DNA from: Sphingomonas sp.
GTDB taxonomy: Bacteria > Pseudomonadota > Alphaproteobacteria > Sphingomonadales > Sphingomonadaceae
Direction: 5' to 3'
Length of the DNA: 64,000 nt
Assembly (NCBI RefSeq): GCF_030145815.1
Contig: NZ_JAIXHL010000018.1
Location: 1-64,000, forward strand
The position numbers and the translations under genes are program-made. Of the stretch, positions 1-8,818 are shown in pieces (position 1 is the stretch's first letter; every line of letters starts with the position of its first letter). Under the pieces are notes generated by a model, which did not search any database, was not told the origin of the DNA, and saw only the letters and a list, made by a program, of their open reading frames with translations.

Positions 1-29
1 CTGGGTCATCGGAACTTCCTTGTCAGGCC

Positions 30-117
30 CTGCGGCACCGGCCCGCTCCCCCACCCGGCCACCCATAGAATACACTGTCGTTGGGTGGCCGGGTGGGGGA
101 GTGGGCCCGTGCCGCAG
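30..117. repeat. Long near-perfect inverted repeat
   Basis: Two 36-base arms (30-65 and 82-117) are reverse complements except for two positions, and they enclose a 16-base loop at 66-81. As RNA this would be a very stable hairpin on either strand. No T-run follows either arm, so it is not a classical intrinsic terminator. It lies outside any recognised gene, and bases 1-285 show no convincing coding region. It could be a dispersed palindromic element or the 3' end of a gene outside the window. Confidence 0.85.
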
Positions 118-119
118 CC

Positions 120-137
120 GATCCAGTTTACTGGATC
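120..137. repeat. Short perfect palindrome GATCCAG-TTTA-CTGGATC
   Basis: Seven-base arms at 120-126 and 131-137 flank a TTTA spacer, three bases after the larger inverted repeat. It could be a protein-binding site or a second hairpin of the same element. Nothing further is recognised in 138-285. Confidence 0.6.
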
Positions 138-285
138 GATCAACTAAGGGACGCCGATTCAGGACAGAGACGAGCACTCGTGCCGATGAAGCTGCGCCCC
201 GGCGGGCACAGCTTGCCCGCGGGTCAGGTCGTCAGTGTGACGACGCCTCGGTTAAGGGTTGCTGGCTTGCTCATGGCGCGGGGCA

Positions 286-1248
286 TTAACCGATCTGGGC
301 CGAACTCGAAAGGGTCGAAATCTGACGCCATGGGCGCGGGCGGCGCAGCACATGGTCCAGCGCGGTGCAGCCGTTGCCGCAGCGGTGCCGCTCGATCCGG
401 GAGAACAGGGTCGCCGTGCGCCCCGCGACCAACTCCAGCGCCTCGACATATGCCCCGCTCGTGAGGAACCGGTCGGACGCGCGCACCCCATTGCCACGCC
501 GTTCGAACAGGTCCGCCTGCGCCGCATCGGAGACCAGCCGGTAGACAGTGGAGCGCGAGATGCCGAGCATCCGCGCCAGATCGGCCATCGGGACGAACGC
601 GCGTTCGGCCGCGTCCGGCACCGTATCGACCCGCGCAAAGGGGGCACTCCCCGGTGGCAATTCATTGAGATGCGCGACGCTCGCGGAACAAACGAAATGA
701 ACCAGGAGCAGTTCGGTGTAGCGTAGCCGAAAATGGTTCGACGTCCCCGCCATGATCAAAAACAGGTCGAGTGCGGCAAGCGTGCAGCTATTGTCGCACG
801 ATCCACGCTCGAGCGACATTGCATCGGTCGCACCCAGCGTTTCCATCGTCGCGGCGGCGCGGCGCAGCCTGCGCCCCAGATCGACGCACCATTCGGCCAG
901 CGCACGCGGCATCGGTACGGGCAGCGAGACTCCGCCACCCGGACCGATTGCGAGCCAGCCCAGATCGGCCATGCGCTGCACATTGCGGCGCACCGTTTCA
1001 AACGGCAGGTCGAGCGAGGCGGCAATTGCGTTGATCGACGGGCCCCGTGCAACGATGGGACCACGCATCCTGCGATCGATCATGTCGCGCGTCGCCGAAA
1101 TCAGGATCGGAATACAGACCATCCGCGCACGCGCGAGCTCAGTCGGGAGTTGGTTACCCAAATCGAGAGTCGCGGCGAAGACTTCTTCGCCAAGCACACG
1201 CGTGACGAGGCGGCAATTGAGACGCATACGGTCAAGTTGCGTCGACAT
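286..1248 (-). CDS. Double helix-turn-helix transcriptional regulator
   Basis: A 320-residue cytoplasmic protein with two helix-turn-helix-like segments. The first is at about residues 75-105 (SINAIAASLDLPFETVRRNV) and the second at about 220-245 (MADLARMLGISRSTVYRLV). The region between them is hydrophobic and alpha-helical and contains no enzyme motif I recognise. The ATG at 1248 is preferred over an upstream in-frame GTG at 1254, because a GGGGG ribosome-binding run lies five bases before the ATG. It points away from the cheA operon, so 1249-1505 is a shared upstream region. The effector and targets are unknown; the duplicated winged-helix layout suggests a tandem gene fusion. Confidence 0.75.
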   Translation of the reverse strand: MSTQLDRMRLNCRLVTRVLGEEVFAATLDLGNQLPTELARARMVCIPILISATRDMIDRRMRGPIVARGPSINAIAASLDLPFETVRRNVQRMADLGWLAIGPGGGVSLPVPMPRALAEWCVDLGRRLRRAAATMETLGATDAMSLERGSCDNSCTLAALDLFLIMAGTSNHFRLRYTELLLVHFVCSASVAHLNELPPGSAPFARVDTVPDAAERAFVPMADLARMLGISRSTVYRLVSDAAQADLFERRGNGVRASDRFLTSGAYVEALELVAGRTATLFSRIERHRCGNGCTALDHVLRRPRPWRQISTLSSSAQIG

Positions 1249-1505
1249 TGGCACCCCCTTTCCACCAGGAGACGAGGCCTTGCTGGCTCCTGAACTTCCT
1301 GATCCTATTTTGAGTATAGGTATTTTCCGCTGCCGGGCACTCCGTGCAAATACGGGAGTATCGGCAGATTGCTGCGCGCGATCCGTGTTTCGGGCGCTGG
1401 CTACTTTGCGCGTCGGGCGGGGGATTCTGCGGTGCGCACGGGTCGCCTCCTAACTCCCTGTTAACCGTAGCGATGCCATGACCGTCGGGACGTGTGGGGG
1501 CGCCC

Positions 1506-3815
1506 GTGGACGATCTGTTACAGGAATTCATTGCCGAGACGCGGGAAACGCTGGAGGCGCTGTCAGGCGAGATCGTCGCCTGGGAGGCGTCGCCGCACGA
1601 CCGTGAGCGGCTCGATGCGATCTTCCGCTTCGTCCATACGGTCAAGGGCAGCTGCGGCTTTCTCGATCTCCCCCGACTTGCGCGGCTGAGCCATGCGGCG
1701 GAGGACGTGCTGGCCGATGTGCGCGCGGGTGAGCGCATGCCCGATCGCGCGCTGGTCAATGCCGTGCTGGGCGTGGTCGACCGGATCGGTGAGATTGTTG
1801 AGGCAATCGATGCCGGCGCCGCGCTCGACGATACCGGTGAGGATCTGCTGATCGCCGCACTCGCGGGCGGAACCGCCGAAGTTGTGCAAGCAGCCGCGCC
1901 GGTCGCGCAGCGCGCACAGAGCCGCAGCGTGCGGCTGAACGTCGACCTGCTCGACCGGATGATGAGCGGCATGTCCGACATGGTGCTCGCGCGTAACGAA
2001 CTGTCGCGTCGGCTGCGCAGTGCCGAGGTCGATCCGCAGGTCGAGGCGGCGCTGGAGCGGATGTCGGCGACCGTCGCCGACCTGCGCGACACGGTGACGC
2101 GCACGCGGATGCAGAAGATCGACGCATTGTTCTCTGCCTTGCCGCGCATGGTGCGCGATACGGCGGCGGGGCTGGGCAAGTCGGTGCTGCTCAATGTCGA
2201 AGGTGCCGAGGTCGAGCTCGATCGCGAAATGATCGAGGTGCTGCGCGATCCGCTGGTCCACATCATCCGCAATTCGATCGACCATGGCATCGAACATCCG
2301 GCCGAGCGGCGTGCGGCGGGCAAGCGCGAAAATGGCCGCCTGACCGTTTCCGCGCGCCAGTCGGGCAATCAGATCGTCGTCGAAGTCTCCGACGACGGAC
2401 GCGGCATCGATGTCGAGCGAGTGATCCGCAAGCTCGCCGACAATGGCCGCGACGAGCGCGAACTGCGGTCGCTGGGCGAGCGCGCCAGGCTGGCGCTGAT
2501 CTTCGAACCCGGCCTGTCGACCAAGGACGAAGTGACCGAGATTTCGGGGCGCGGCGTCGGCATGGACGTGGTGCGCGCCGCGATCGAACAGATTGGCGGG
2601 CGGGTCGAGCTGCACAATGATCCCGGCCGGGGACTGCGCATCCTGATCCATGTGCCGCTGACCCTGTCGATCATCCCGACCATCGTCGTCGGCGCGGGCG
2701 GCCAGTCCTTTGCGATCCCGCGCCAGGCGATCGAGGAGATTGTCAGCGAGCGCAGCGACGCGATCCGCGTCGATCGCATCGGCAGCGCGTGGGTGGTGAC
2801 GCTGCGCGACCGGCGGCTGCCGATGATCGTGCTGGCCGACCAGCTTGGGCTGAAGCCGGTGGCGAGCAGCGGCTATCCGATGGTCGCGATCGTGAGCATG
2901 GGCGAGGGCAGCTACGCGCTGCGCGTCGACGATGTGCTCGACAATGAGGAATTGGTGATCAAGCCCGCGGCGCCCGCGATCATGGCAACGGGGATTTATG
3001 CCGGACAGACTCTGCCCGATAGCGGCTGTCCGATGCTGCTGCTCGATTGCGCGGGGCTGGCGCGGGACGCCGGTCTTCAGTTCGAGCGCGCGCGTGAGGC
3101 CGAGGTCGAAGAGGAAAGCGAGACGCTTGCTGATGGCGCGCTGGCGTTGGTGTTCGCCGACCTCGACGGCGCGCGTCGCGCGGTGCCGCTGGAGGTCGTC
3201 GACCGGATCGAGAAGGTCGGTGCGGGCGCGATCCATCGCAGCGCGGGTCGCCTGCGCCTGACCATCGACGATCGCATCGTGCCGGTTGCGGCGGTTGAGG
3301 GCGCCGATCCCAAGCGCACCGGATCGATCCTGCGCCTGCGCGACGGGATGACCGAGATTGCCTATGCCATCGCCGAACCGGCGGACATAGTCGCGATGCC
3401 GGCGGAGATGGCGCCGGCGACGACGCCCGGCCCGATCGCGGGCGTCGCGCTGATCGATGGCGAGCCGGTCGAGATGCTCGATCCTTTGTGGCTGTTCGGC
3501 GAACATGGCGAGGCGGATGCCGATGACGCGGTCGCGCCGGTATGCCTGCTCGGCGGTGGCGACACCGGCTGGTTAGGTACCTTCATCCAGCCGCTGCTCG
3601 AAAGCGCGGGCTATCGCGTGGTCAGCGCATTGGCCCCGGGCGAGGCGGCGCAAGTGGTGCTGACGCTCGACGCCGAGCCGGAGGGTGGGGCGGCCGCGCC
3701 GGTGGTGCGGCTGCGCAGCCGCAAGCGCGGCGGCAGCGACGGGACCATCTACCGCTATGACCGGGAGGCGCTGCTCGGCGCGATCGCCGCCGTGGCGCAG
3801 GGAGGCGGGCGATGA
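1506..3815 (+). CDS. cheA: Chemotaxis histidine kinase CheA with extra C-terminal domains
   Basis: CheA autophosphorylates on a histidine and passes the phosphate to CheY and CheB. The P1 Hpt domain carries the phosphorylatable His at about residue 44 (FVHTVKGSCGF). P3 dimerisation helices begin near 145, and the P4 ATPase shows the N-box (HIIRNSIDHG) and G-boxes (DDGRGID, GRGVGMDVV), followed by a CheW-like P5 domain to about 530. No P2 CheY-docking domain is apparent between P1 and P3. The last 230 residues add a second CheW-like stretch and what looks like a degenerate receiver domain (VCLLGGGD onward). The GTG at 1506 (MDDLLQEF) is chosen because GGGGG lies just upstream; an in-frame GTG at 1494 is the alternative. 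First gene of the che operon. Confidence 0.93.
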   Translation: MDDLLQEFIAETRETLEALSGEIVAWEASPHDRERLDAIFRFVHTVKGSCGFLDLPRLARLSHAAEDVLADVRAGERMPDRALVNAVLGVVDRIGEIVEAIDAGAALDDTGEDLLIAALAGGTAEVVQAAAPVAQRAQSRSVRLNVDLLDRMMSGMSDMVLARNELSRRLRSAEVDPQVEAALERMSATVADLRDTVTRTRMQKIDALFSALPRMVRDTAAGLGKSVLLNVEGAEVELDREMIEVLRDPLVHIIRNSIDHGIEHPAERRAAGKRENGRLTVSARQSGNQIVVEVSDDGRGIDVERVIRKLADNGRDERELRSLGERARLALIFEPGLSTKDEVTEISGRGVGMDVVRAAIEQIGGRVELHNDPGRGLRILIHVPLTLSIIPTIVVGAGGQSFAIPRQAIEEIVSERSDAIRVDRIGSAWVVTLRDRRLPMIVLADQLGLKPVASSGYPMVAIVSMGEGSYALRVDDVLDNEELVIKPAAPAIMATGIYAGQTLPDSGCPMLLLDCAGLARDAGLQFERAREAEVEEESETLADGALALVFADLDGARRAVPLEVVDRIEKVGAGAIHRSAGRLRLTIDDRIVPVAAVEGADPKRTGSILRLRDGMTEIAYAIAEPADIVAMPAEMAPATTPGPIAGVALIDGEPVEMLDPLWLFGEHGEADADDAVAPVCLLGGGDTGWLGTFIQPLLESAGYRVVSALAPGEAAQVVLTLDAEPEGGAAAPVVRLRSRKRGGSDGTIYRYDREALLGAIAAVAQGGGR

Positions 3816-4246
3816 GCGAGCAACTCTTCCTGATCGCGCATATCGCCGGGCAATCGGTCGCGATCGACGCCAATCAGGTCGAATCGGTGGTCGATATCGG
3901 CAATATCGTCGCGGTGCCGCGCGCGCAGGGCCATGTTCGCGGGCTCGCAGCGCTGCGCAGCCGGGTGGTGACCGTGATCGACACCCGCGCCGCGCTGGGG
4001 CTGGAGCCGGGCGAGGCCGCTGGCGGTCGCGCGGTGATCACGCCGGTTGACGGTCATCATTATGCGATGCTGGTCGATGCGCTGGACGATGTCGCGGCGT
4101 TCGAGCCGCAGCCGCTGGCCTCGGGGGTGCCGCTGGCGGGGATGTGGCAACAGGCCGGGCGCGGGCTGATCGAGCGTGATGGCGAACCGATCCTGACGAT
4201 CGACCTCGCGGCGCTCGTCCCCGGTGCAATTGCGCCCACCACATGA
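3812..4246 (+). CDS. cheW: Chemotaxis coupling protein CheW
   Basis: A 144-residue single CheW domain that bridges CheA to chemoreceptors at the membrane array. Recognisable features are the start of the fold (FLIAHIAGQSVAIDANQVES), the central VRGLAALRSRVVTVIDTR segment typical of the CheW beta-barrel, and a closing ILTIDLAALV strand. Its ATG overlaps the cheA stop by four bases, indicating translational coupling and matched amounts. No methyl-accepting chemotaxis protein gene is present nearby, so the receptors must be encoded elsewhere. Confidence 0.93.
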   Translation: MSEQLFLIAHIAGQSVAIDANQVESVVDIGNIVAVPRAQGHVRGLAALRSRVVTVIDTRAALGLEPGEAAGGRAVITPVDGHHYAMLVDALDDVAAFEPQPLASGVPLAGMWQQAGRGLIERDGEPILTIDLAALVPGAIAPTT

Positions 4247-4320
4247 CCGGCAATTAACGTCCTACTTACGTATTTCTTCCATAGTGAATGTCAGTTCCGC
4301 AGAACCGGGAAGCGTCTTGT

Positions 4321-4686
4321 ATGAAAACCTGCCTCGTCGTCGATGACTCCAAGGTGATCCGTAAGGTCGCCCGGCACATCCTCGAGACGCTCAACTTCGA
4401 GGTGCGCGAGGCCGGCGACGGGCGCGAGGCGCTTGAGTCGTGCCTGGAGGCATCGCCCGATGTCGTCCTGCTCGACTGGAACATGCCGGTGATGAGCGGG
4501 ATGGATTTCCTGCGCGCGCTCAAGGACAGCGGCATCGCCAACAAGCCCAAGGTCGTGTTTTGCACCACCGAAAACGGCATGGCCTATATCCGCGCCGCGA
4601 TCGACGCGGGTGCCGACGAATATGTAATGAAGCCGTTCGACCGCGAAACGCTGGAGAGCAAGCTTCAGATCGTCGGCGTCGCTTAA
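4321..4686 (+). CDS. cheY: Chemotaxis response regulator CheY
   Basis: A 121-residue stand-alone receiver domain. The acidic pocket is D8-D9 (VVDDS), the phosphoacceptor is D52 (LLDWNMP), and the conserved lysine is in the MKPFD motif near residue 103. An upstream in-frame ATG at 4288 would add 11 residues, but the fold begins at MKTCLVVDDS, so 4321 is preferred. The 74-base gap after cheW is the largest in the operon and could carry a secondary promoter. It presumably binds the flagellar switch, although no flagellar genes lie in the window. Confidence 0.93.
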   Translation: MKTCLVVDDSKVIRKVARHILETLNFEVREAGDGREALESCLEASPDVVLLDWNMPVMSGMDFLRALKDSGIANKPKVVFCTTENGMAYIRAAIDAGADEYVMKPFDRETLESKLQIVGVA

Positions 4687-4698
4687 GGAATAACGTCA

Positions 4699-5757
4699 AT
4701 GTCTGGCAGCTCTTTGGCGGCCGGCATTCAGCCGGATCCGCGCGACGATGGCGTTCGCATCCTGATCGTCGATGATTCGGCCGTCGCCCGCGCGGTGCTG
4801 AGCCGGATGATCGAGGGGATGCGCGGCTTTGCCGTGGTCGGGGCAGTCAGCAATGTGCCGGGCGCGCTCGCCTTTCTGGCGTCAAATCGCGCGGATGTGA
4901 TCCTGCTCGATCTCGAAATGCCCGGGGTACATGGCCTGACTGGCCTGCCTGATCTGCTGGTTGCGGGGCAGGGGGCAAAGATTCTGGTCGTGTCCTCTGC
5001 CGCCGAACGCGGTGCTGCGGCCGCCGTCCAGGCCCTGGCGCTGGGTGCCGCCGACACGCTGGTCAAACCGGGCGTGGGCAGCTTTGCGGGCAAGTTCGCC
5101 AATACGCTGGAAGAGCGGCTGAACCGTCTCACCGACCGCTCCCATGATGCGGTCGGGCCGAACCTGGTCCCGCTTCCGGTGCCGCAGGAATTCGATATTG
5201 TTGCGGTCGGGGCGTCGACCGGCGGCATCCATGCGCTCAGCCAGATGCTGCGCGCGATCCCGCCGAGCTTCGAGGTCCCGATCCTGGTGACCCAGCATCT
5301 GCCGGCATCGTTCATGAGCTATTTCGCGGCGCAGCTTGCGGTGCTTGCTGGGCGGCCGTGTGAGGTGGCCGAGGATCATATGCGGGTGCGCCCCGGCCGG
5401 ATGCTGGTCGCGCCCGGCCATGCGCATCTCCGCTGCGTGCGCGCCACCGAGGGCGTCGCGATCCGGCTGTCGGACGAGCGCGTGGTCAGCGGGTGCATGC
5501 CCTCCGTCGACCCGATGCTCGAATCTGTGGCGGACGTGTTCGGCAAACGCGGTCTCGGCGTGATGCTATCAGGAATGGGCCGCGATGGATCGATCGGCGC
5601 GCGGAGCCTGATCGACGCGGGTGGCGCAATTCTGGCGCAGGATCGTGCGAGTTCGGTGGTTTGGGGTATGCCCGGCGCGGTCGCCGCGAGCGCCAGCGCG
5701 GTGCTGCCCCCCGACGAGATCGGGCGCATGGTCGCCAGCCAGCGGCGACCGCGCTGA
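4699..5757 (+). CDS. cheB: Protein-glutamate methylesterase/glutamine deamidase CheB
   Basis: CheB removes methyl groups from chemoreceptors during adaptation. The N-terminal receiver has the D25-D26 pocket and phosphoacceptor D71 (LLDLEMPG). The C-terminal esterase shows the catalytic serine in GASTGG, the histidine in TQHLPASF and the aspartate in SGMGRDGS. At 352 residues it has the usual CheB length. The ribosome-binding sequence AAGGA lies nine bases before the ATG. The first 18 residues are an extension before the receiver fold. It overlaps cheR by one base. Confidence 0.95.
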   Translation: MSGSSLAAGIQPDPRDDGVRILIVDDSAVARAVLSRMIEGMRGFAVVGAVSNVPGALAFLASNRADVILLDLEMPGVHGLTGLPDLLVAGQGAKILVVSSAAERGAAAAVQALALGAADTLVKPGVGSFAGKFANTLEERLNRLTDRSHDAVGPNLVPLPVPQEFDIVAVGASTGGIHALSQMLRAIPPSFEVPILVTQHLPASFMSYFAAQLAVLAGRPCEVAEDHMRVRPGRMLVAPGHAHLRCVRATEGVAIRLSDERVVSGCMPSVDPMLESVADVFGKRGLGVMLSGMGRDGSIGARSLIDAGGAILAQDRASSVVWGMPGAVAASASAVLPPDEIGRMVASQRRPR

Positions 5758-6617
5758 TGTCGGCCACCCAGCCCTTTGCTTCGTCCGGCGCGATCAACAT
5801 TGTCGGCGCATTGCTGGAGCAGCGCACCGGCCAGCAGATCGCGGCGAACCGCGCCTGGCGGATCGAAACCGCACTGAAGACGGTGCTGCGCGCGCATGGC
5901 CTGGACAGCGTCGATGCGTTGATCGCGCGGCTCACCAGCGCTGCCCCCGGCCCGCTGGCCGATGCGGTGGTCGACGCCTTGCTCAACAACGAAACGTCCT
6001 TCTTCCGCGATCCGGGCGTGCTGGAGCTGGTGGTCGAGGCCGCGGCGGCGATGGTGGCGGAACAGCCGGGGCGGCGGTTGCGCATCTGGTCGGTCGGCTG
6101 CTCGACCGGGCAGGAACCCTATTCACTCGCGATGCTGTTCGAGGAGGCCTATGTCGCGCGCGGCCTGCCATTTCCGGAGATCGTCGCGACCGATGTCTCG
6201 GCAGCGACGGTGGATCGTGCGCGTTCGGGCCGCTTCTCGCAGTTCGAAATCCAGCGCGGCTTGCCGATCCGGCGCATGATGACCTGGTTCGATCAGGAGG
6301 GCACCGAGTGGGTGGTCCGCCCCGAGCTGGCCCGCCGCATTCAGTTTCGCCGCCACAATCTGGTGCAGGACTCAGCGCCGCCGGGCAAGTTCGACCTGAT
6401 CCTGTGCCGCAACGTGCTGTTCTACTTCCCCCCGGCAATGCGCGCCCGTGCCTATCAGACGCTGCGCAGCGCGGTCCGCGATGGCGGGGCGCTGTTGCTG
6501 GGGGCCGGGGAGACCGTGATCGGCCAGACCGATGCATTCGTGCCGTGCGCGCGGATCCGCGGCCTGTATCGCGCCGACACCGCGCGCTGCGTCCCGCCGG
6601 TGAGCGCGTTCGGCTGA
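5757..6617 (+). CDS. cheR: Chemotaxis protein methyltransferase CheR
   Basis: A 286-residue SAM-dependent methyltransferase that methylates glutamates on chemoreceptors, opposing CheB. The N-terminal all-helical domain ends near LLNNETSFFRD, a signature CheR stretch. The SAM site is IWSVGCSTGQEPYS, with further motifs IVATDVS and DLILCRNVLFYF. The ATG overlaps the cheB stop (TGATG), supporting this start rather than the longer upstream reading frame. No C-terminal pentapeptide-tether-binding TPR is present. Last gene of the operon. Confidence 0.94.
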   Translation: MSATQPFASSGAINIVGALLEQRTGQQIAANRAWRIETALKTVLRAHGLDSVDALIARLTSAAPGPLADAVVDALLNNETSFFRDPGVLELVVEAAAAMVAEQPGRRLRIWSVGCSTGQEPYSLAMLFEEAYVARGLPFPEIVATDVSAATVDRARSGRFSQFEIQRGLPIRRMMTWFDQEGTEWVVRPELARRIQFRRHNLVQDSAPPGKFDLILCRNVLFYFPPAMRARAYQTLRSAVRDGGALLLGAGETVIGQTDAFVPCARIRGLYRADTARCVPPVSAFG

Positions 6618-6671
6618 CGCCGGGTTCAACCGGCTTGCGTTTCGGCGCGCGCCGCCGCATCCCTGCACCCC

Positions 6672-7379
6672 ATGCAGGACCGGGCCGAGCTCAACATCAT
6701 CGACGCGCCCTCGCCCAATTTCGGCGAGCGGCTGTTACCCGTCAGCATGATCGTGCTGCACTATACGGGCATGCGCAGTGCCGAAGAGGCGATCGAGCGG
6801 CTGCGCGATCCCGCCTTCGGGGTCTCCAGCCATTATCTGGTGGCCGAAGACGGCCAGGTCGTGCGGATGGTCGATGAGGCCAAGCGCGCCTGGCACGCGG
6901 GCGGGTCGCACTGGCGCGGCGTCACCGACGTCAATTCGGCGTCGGTCGGGATCGAGATCGTCAATCCCGGCCATGAATATGGCTATCGCCCGTTCCCCGA
7001 CGAACAGATTGACGCGGTGATCCGCCTGGTTGCCGATATCAAGGATCGCTACGGCATCACGCGCGGCAATGTTGTAGGCCATTCGGATATTGCGCCAGCG
7101 CGCAAGCAGGATCCGGGCGAGCTGTTCCCCTGGGGCAAGCTAGCGCGACTGCGGTTGGCGCTGCCACGTCCGACCAAGAATCTCATGGATCCGGGCTGGA
7201 CCGATGCCGGCTTCCTGCTCGCGCTCGAACGCTTCGGCTATGACGTGCGCGATCCGCTGGCCGCTACGGTGGCGTTTCAGCGGCGCTTTCGCCCCGAACT
7301 GATCGACGGAACTATCGACGCCGAATGCCGCATGCTGCTGCTCGCGCTGCTGCTGCCCAAACCTCAGGGCGACGACTGA
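6672..7379 (+). CDS. N-acetylmuramoyl-L-alanine amidase, AmpD-like
   Basis: A 235-residue amidase_2 enzyme that cleaves the bond between N-acetylmuramic acid and L-alanine in peptidoglycan or its turnover products. Probable zinc ligands are H30 (LHYTG), H137 (VGHSDIAP) and D147 (KQDPG), with E95 (VGIEIVN) as probable catalytic acid. Residues 165-235 resemble a peptidoglycan-binding domain (FQRRFRPE). No signal peptide is visible, so a cytoplasmic recycling role like AmpD is possible. It overlaps the next gene by one base. Confidence 0.87.
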   Translation: MQDRAELNIIDAPSPNFGERLLPVSMIVLHYTGMRSAEEAIERLRDPAFGVSSHYLVAEDGQVVRMVDEAKRAWHAGGSHWRGVTDVNSASVGIEIVNPGHEYGYRPFPDEQIDAVIRLVADIKDRYGITRGNVVGHSDIAPARKQDPGELFPWGKLARLRLALPRPTKNLMDPGWTDAGFLLALERFGYDVRDPLAATVAFQRRFRPELIDGTIDAECRMLLLALLLPKPQGDD

Positions 7380-8818
7380 TGTTTTCGAGCGTGCCCGAAG
7401 GGGCGCCGGTGCTGACCGCCGCCGCGATGCGCGCTGCGGAGGAACGCGCGATTGCCGCCGGGTCGAGCGTCACCGAACTGATGGAGCGCGCGGGGACGGG
7501 TGTCGCCGAATGGGTCCATCGCCTCGCGGCGGGCAGCGAAGTGCTGATCCTGTGCGGGCCGGGCAATAATGGCGGCGACGGCTATGTCGCGGCACGGGTG
7601 CTAGCGCAGCGCGGGATGGCGGTGCGGGTGGCGGCGCTGGGGGAGCCGAAGACCGAGGCAGCGGCTGCGGCGCGGGCGGCGTGGGGCGGGGCGGTGCAAC
7701 CCTTTCCTGACCTGCTCCCTTCCGAGGGTTACTATGCGCCGGTGCTGGTCGATGCGGTTTTTGGCACCGGGCTGACCCGCCCGCTCGATCCACCGGTTTC
7801 TGGCGCGATAGAAGCGCTGCGGGATCGTGCGCGACTGGCCATAGCGGTTGATCTGCCGAGCGGGGCGGAGACAGACACGGGCGGCAATTTCGGCTTCCCG
7901 CAGATCGCGAATTTCGATGTGACACTGGCTTTGGGTGCGCTGAAGCCTGCCCATGTGCTGCACCCGGCAGCGCAGAATTGCGGTGCTATCCGGCTGATCG
8001 ACCTTGGTCTGGACGTGGGGCGGATCACCGTCCCGCCCGAGAATTTCAATGCTGTCGACACCGTCATGCGGCCTTGGATGATGCGGCCACAGCCTGCGTC
8101 GCATAAATACTCCCGCGGCATGGTCGCGGTCGTATCCGGCCCGATGCATGGCGCGTCGGAGCTGGCAGCGCGCGCGGCCTATCGTGCGGGGGCAGGCTAT
8201 GTGCTGCTGCTGACCGGTGGGTTGCCGAGTCCGCCGCATGCGATCGTCCGCCAGCGCTGGAGTGCCGAGGCGCTGGACGACACGCGGATCGGCGCGGTGG
8301 TGATCGGGCCGGGGCTGGGACGTGATGACCGTGCTCAGGAAAAGCTGGACGCCGCGCTGGCGAGCGCGCGGCCGCTCGTGATCGACGGCGATGCACTCCA
8401 CCTGCTCGACCTGGACACGCTCAGGACTCGCGCCGCGCCGACGGTGTTAACCCCCCATGCGGGCGAGTTCGATGCGCTGTTCGGCGCAGGAAGCGGCAGC
8501 AAGATCGAGCGGACTCAGGACGCTGCTGCGCGCTCGGGCGCGGTGGTGGTGTTCAAGGGGGCGGACACGGTGATCGCGCGACCCGATGGCTGGGCGAATG
8601 TCGCGACGATGGGCAGTCCGTGGCTGTCGGTCGCTGGGACCGGCGACGTGCTGGCCGGGGCCATTGCGGCAATGCTGACGAAGTGGAGTTGGGATCCGCT
8701 CAGCGCTGCCAGCGATGGCGTCTGGCTGCATGGCGAAGCCGCGCGGCTGCTGAACCGCTGTTTCCTCGCCGACGAACTGGCGGATGCGCTCCCGCTTGCC
8801 TATGAGCGCGCACGATGA
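7379..8818 (+). CDS. nnr: Bifunctional NAD(P)HX epimerase/dehydratase
   Basis: A two-domain repair enzyme of about 479 residues. The N-terminal YjeF-like domain epimerises hydrated NAD(P)H (GPGNNGGDGYVAAR, VDAVFGTGL, AVDLPSG). The C-terminal ribokinase-like domain is the ADP-dependent dehydratase (VIGPGLGRD, VLTPHAGEF, SVAGTGDVLAG). The ATG at 7379 overlaps the amidase stop as ATGA and is preferred over an upstream in-frame start at 7325. The same domain order is seen in the fused bacterial Nnr proteins. It overlaps the following methyltransferase gene by four bases. Confidence 0.93.
   Translation: MFSSVPEGAPVLTAAAMRAAEERAIAAGSSVTELMERAGTGVAEWVHRLAAGSEVLILCGPGNNGGDGYVAARVLAQRGMAVRVAALGEPKTEAAAAARAAWGGAVQPFPDLLPSEGYYAPVLVDAVFGTGLTRPLDPPVSGAIEALRDRARLAIAVDLPSGAETDTGGNFGFPQIANFDVTLALGALKPAHVLHPAAQNCGAIRLIDLGLDVGRITVPPENFNAVDTVMRPWMMRPQPASHKYSRGMVAVVSGPMHGASELAARAAYRAGAGYVLLLTGGLPSPPHAIVRQRWSAEALDDTRIGAVVIGPGLGRDDRAQEKLDAALASARPLVIDGDALHLLDLDTLRTRAAPTVLTPHAGEFDALFGAGSGSKIERTQDAAARSGAVVVFKGADTVIARPDGWANVATMGSPWLSVAGTGDVLAGAIAAMLTKWSWDPLSAASDGVWLHGEAARLLNRCFLADELADALPLAYERAR

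Noticed and set aside
20..464. Two overlapping plus-strand ORFs at the window start
   Set aside because: They translate the long inverted repeat and antisense of the regulator gene; products are Arg/Pro-rich with no family resemblance.
1563..3506. Long minus-strand reading frame antisense to cheA
   Set aside because: It mirrors a well-supported cheA gene, is full of His/Arg/Asp and has no domain sense; a high-GC shadow frame.
6617..6672. GGTTCAA near 6625 as a tRNA T-loop
   Set aside because: No acceptor, D or anticodon stem can be folded around it, and it lies in a 54-base gap between two genes.
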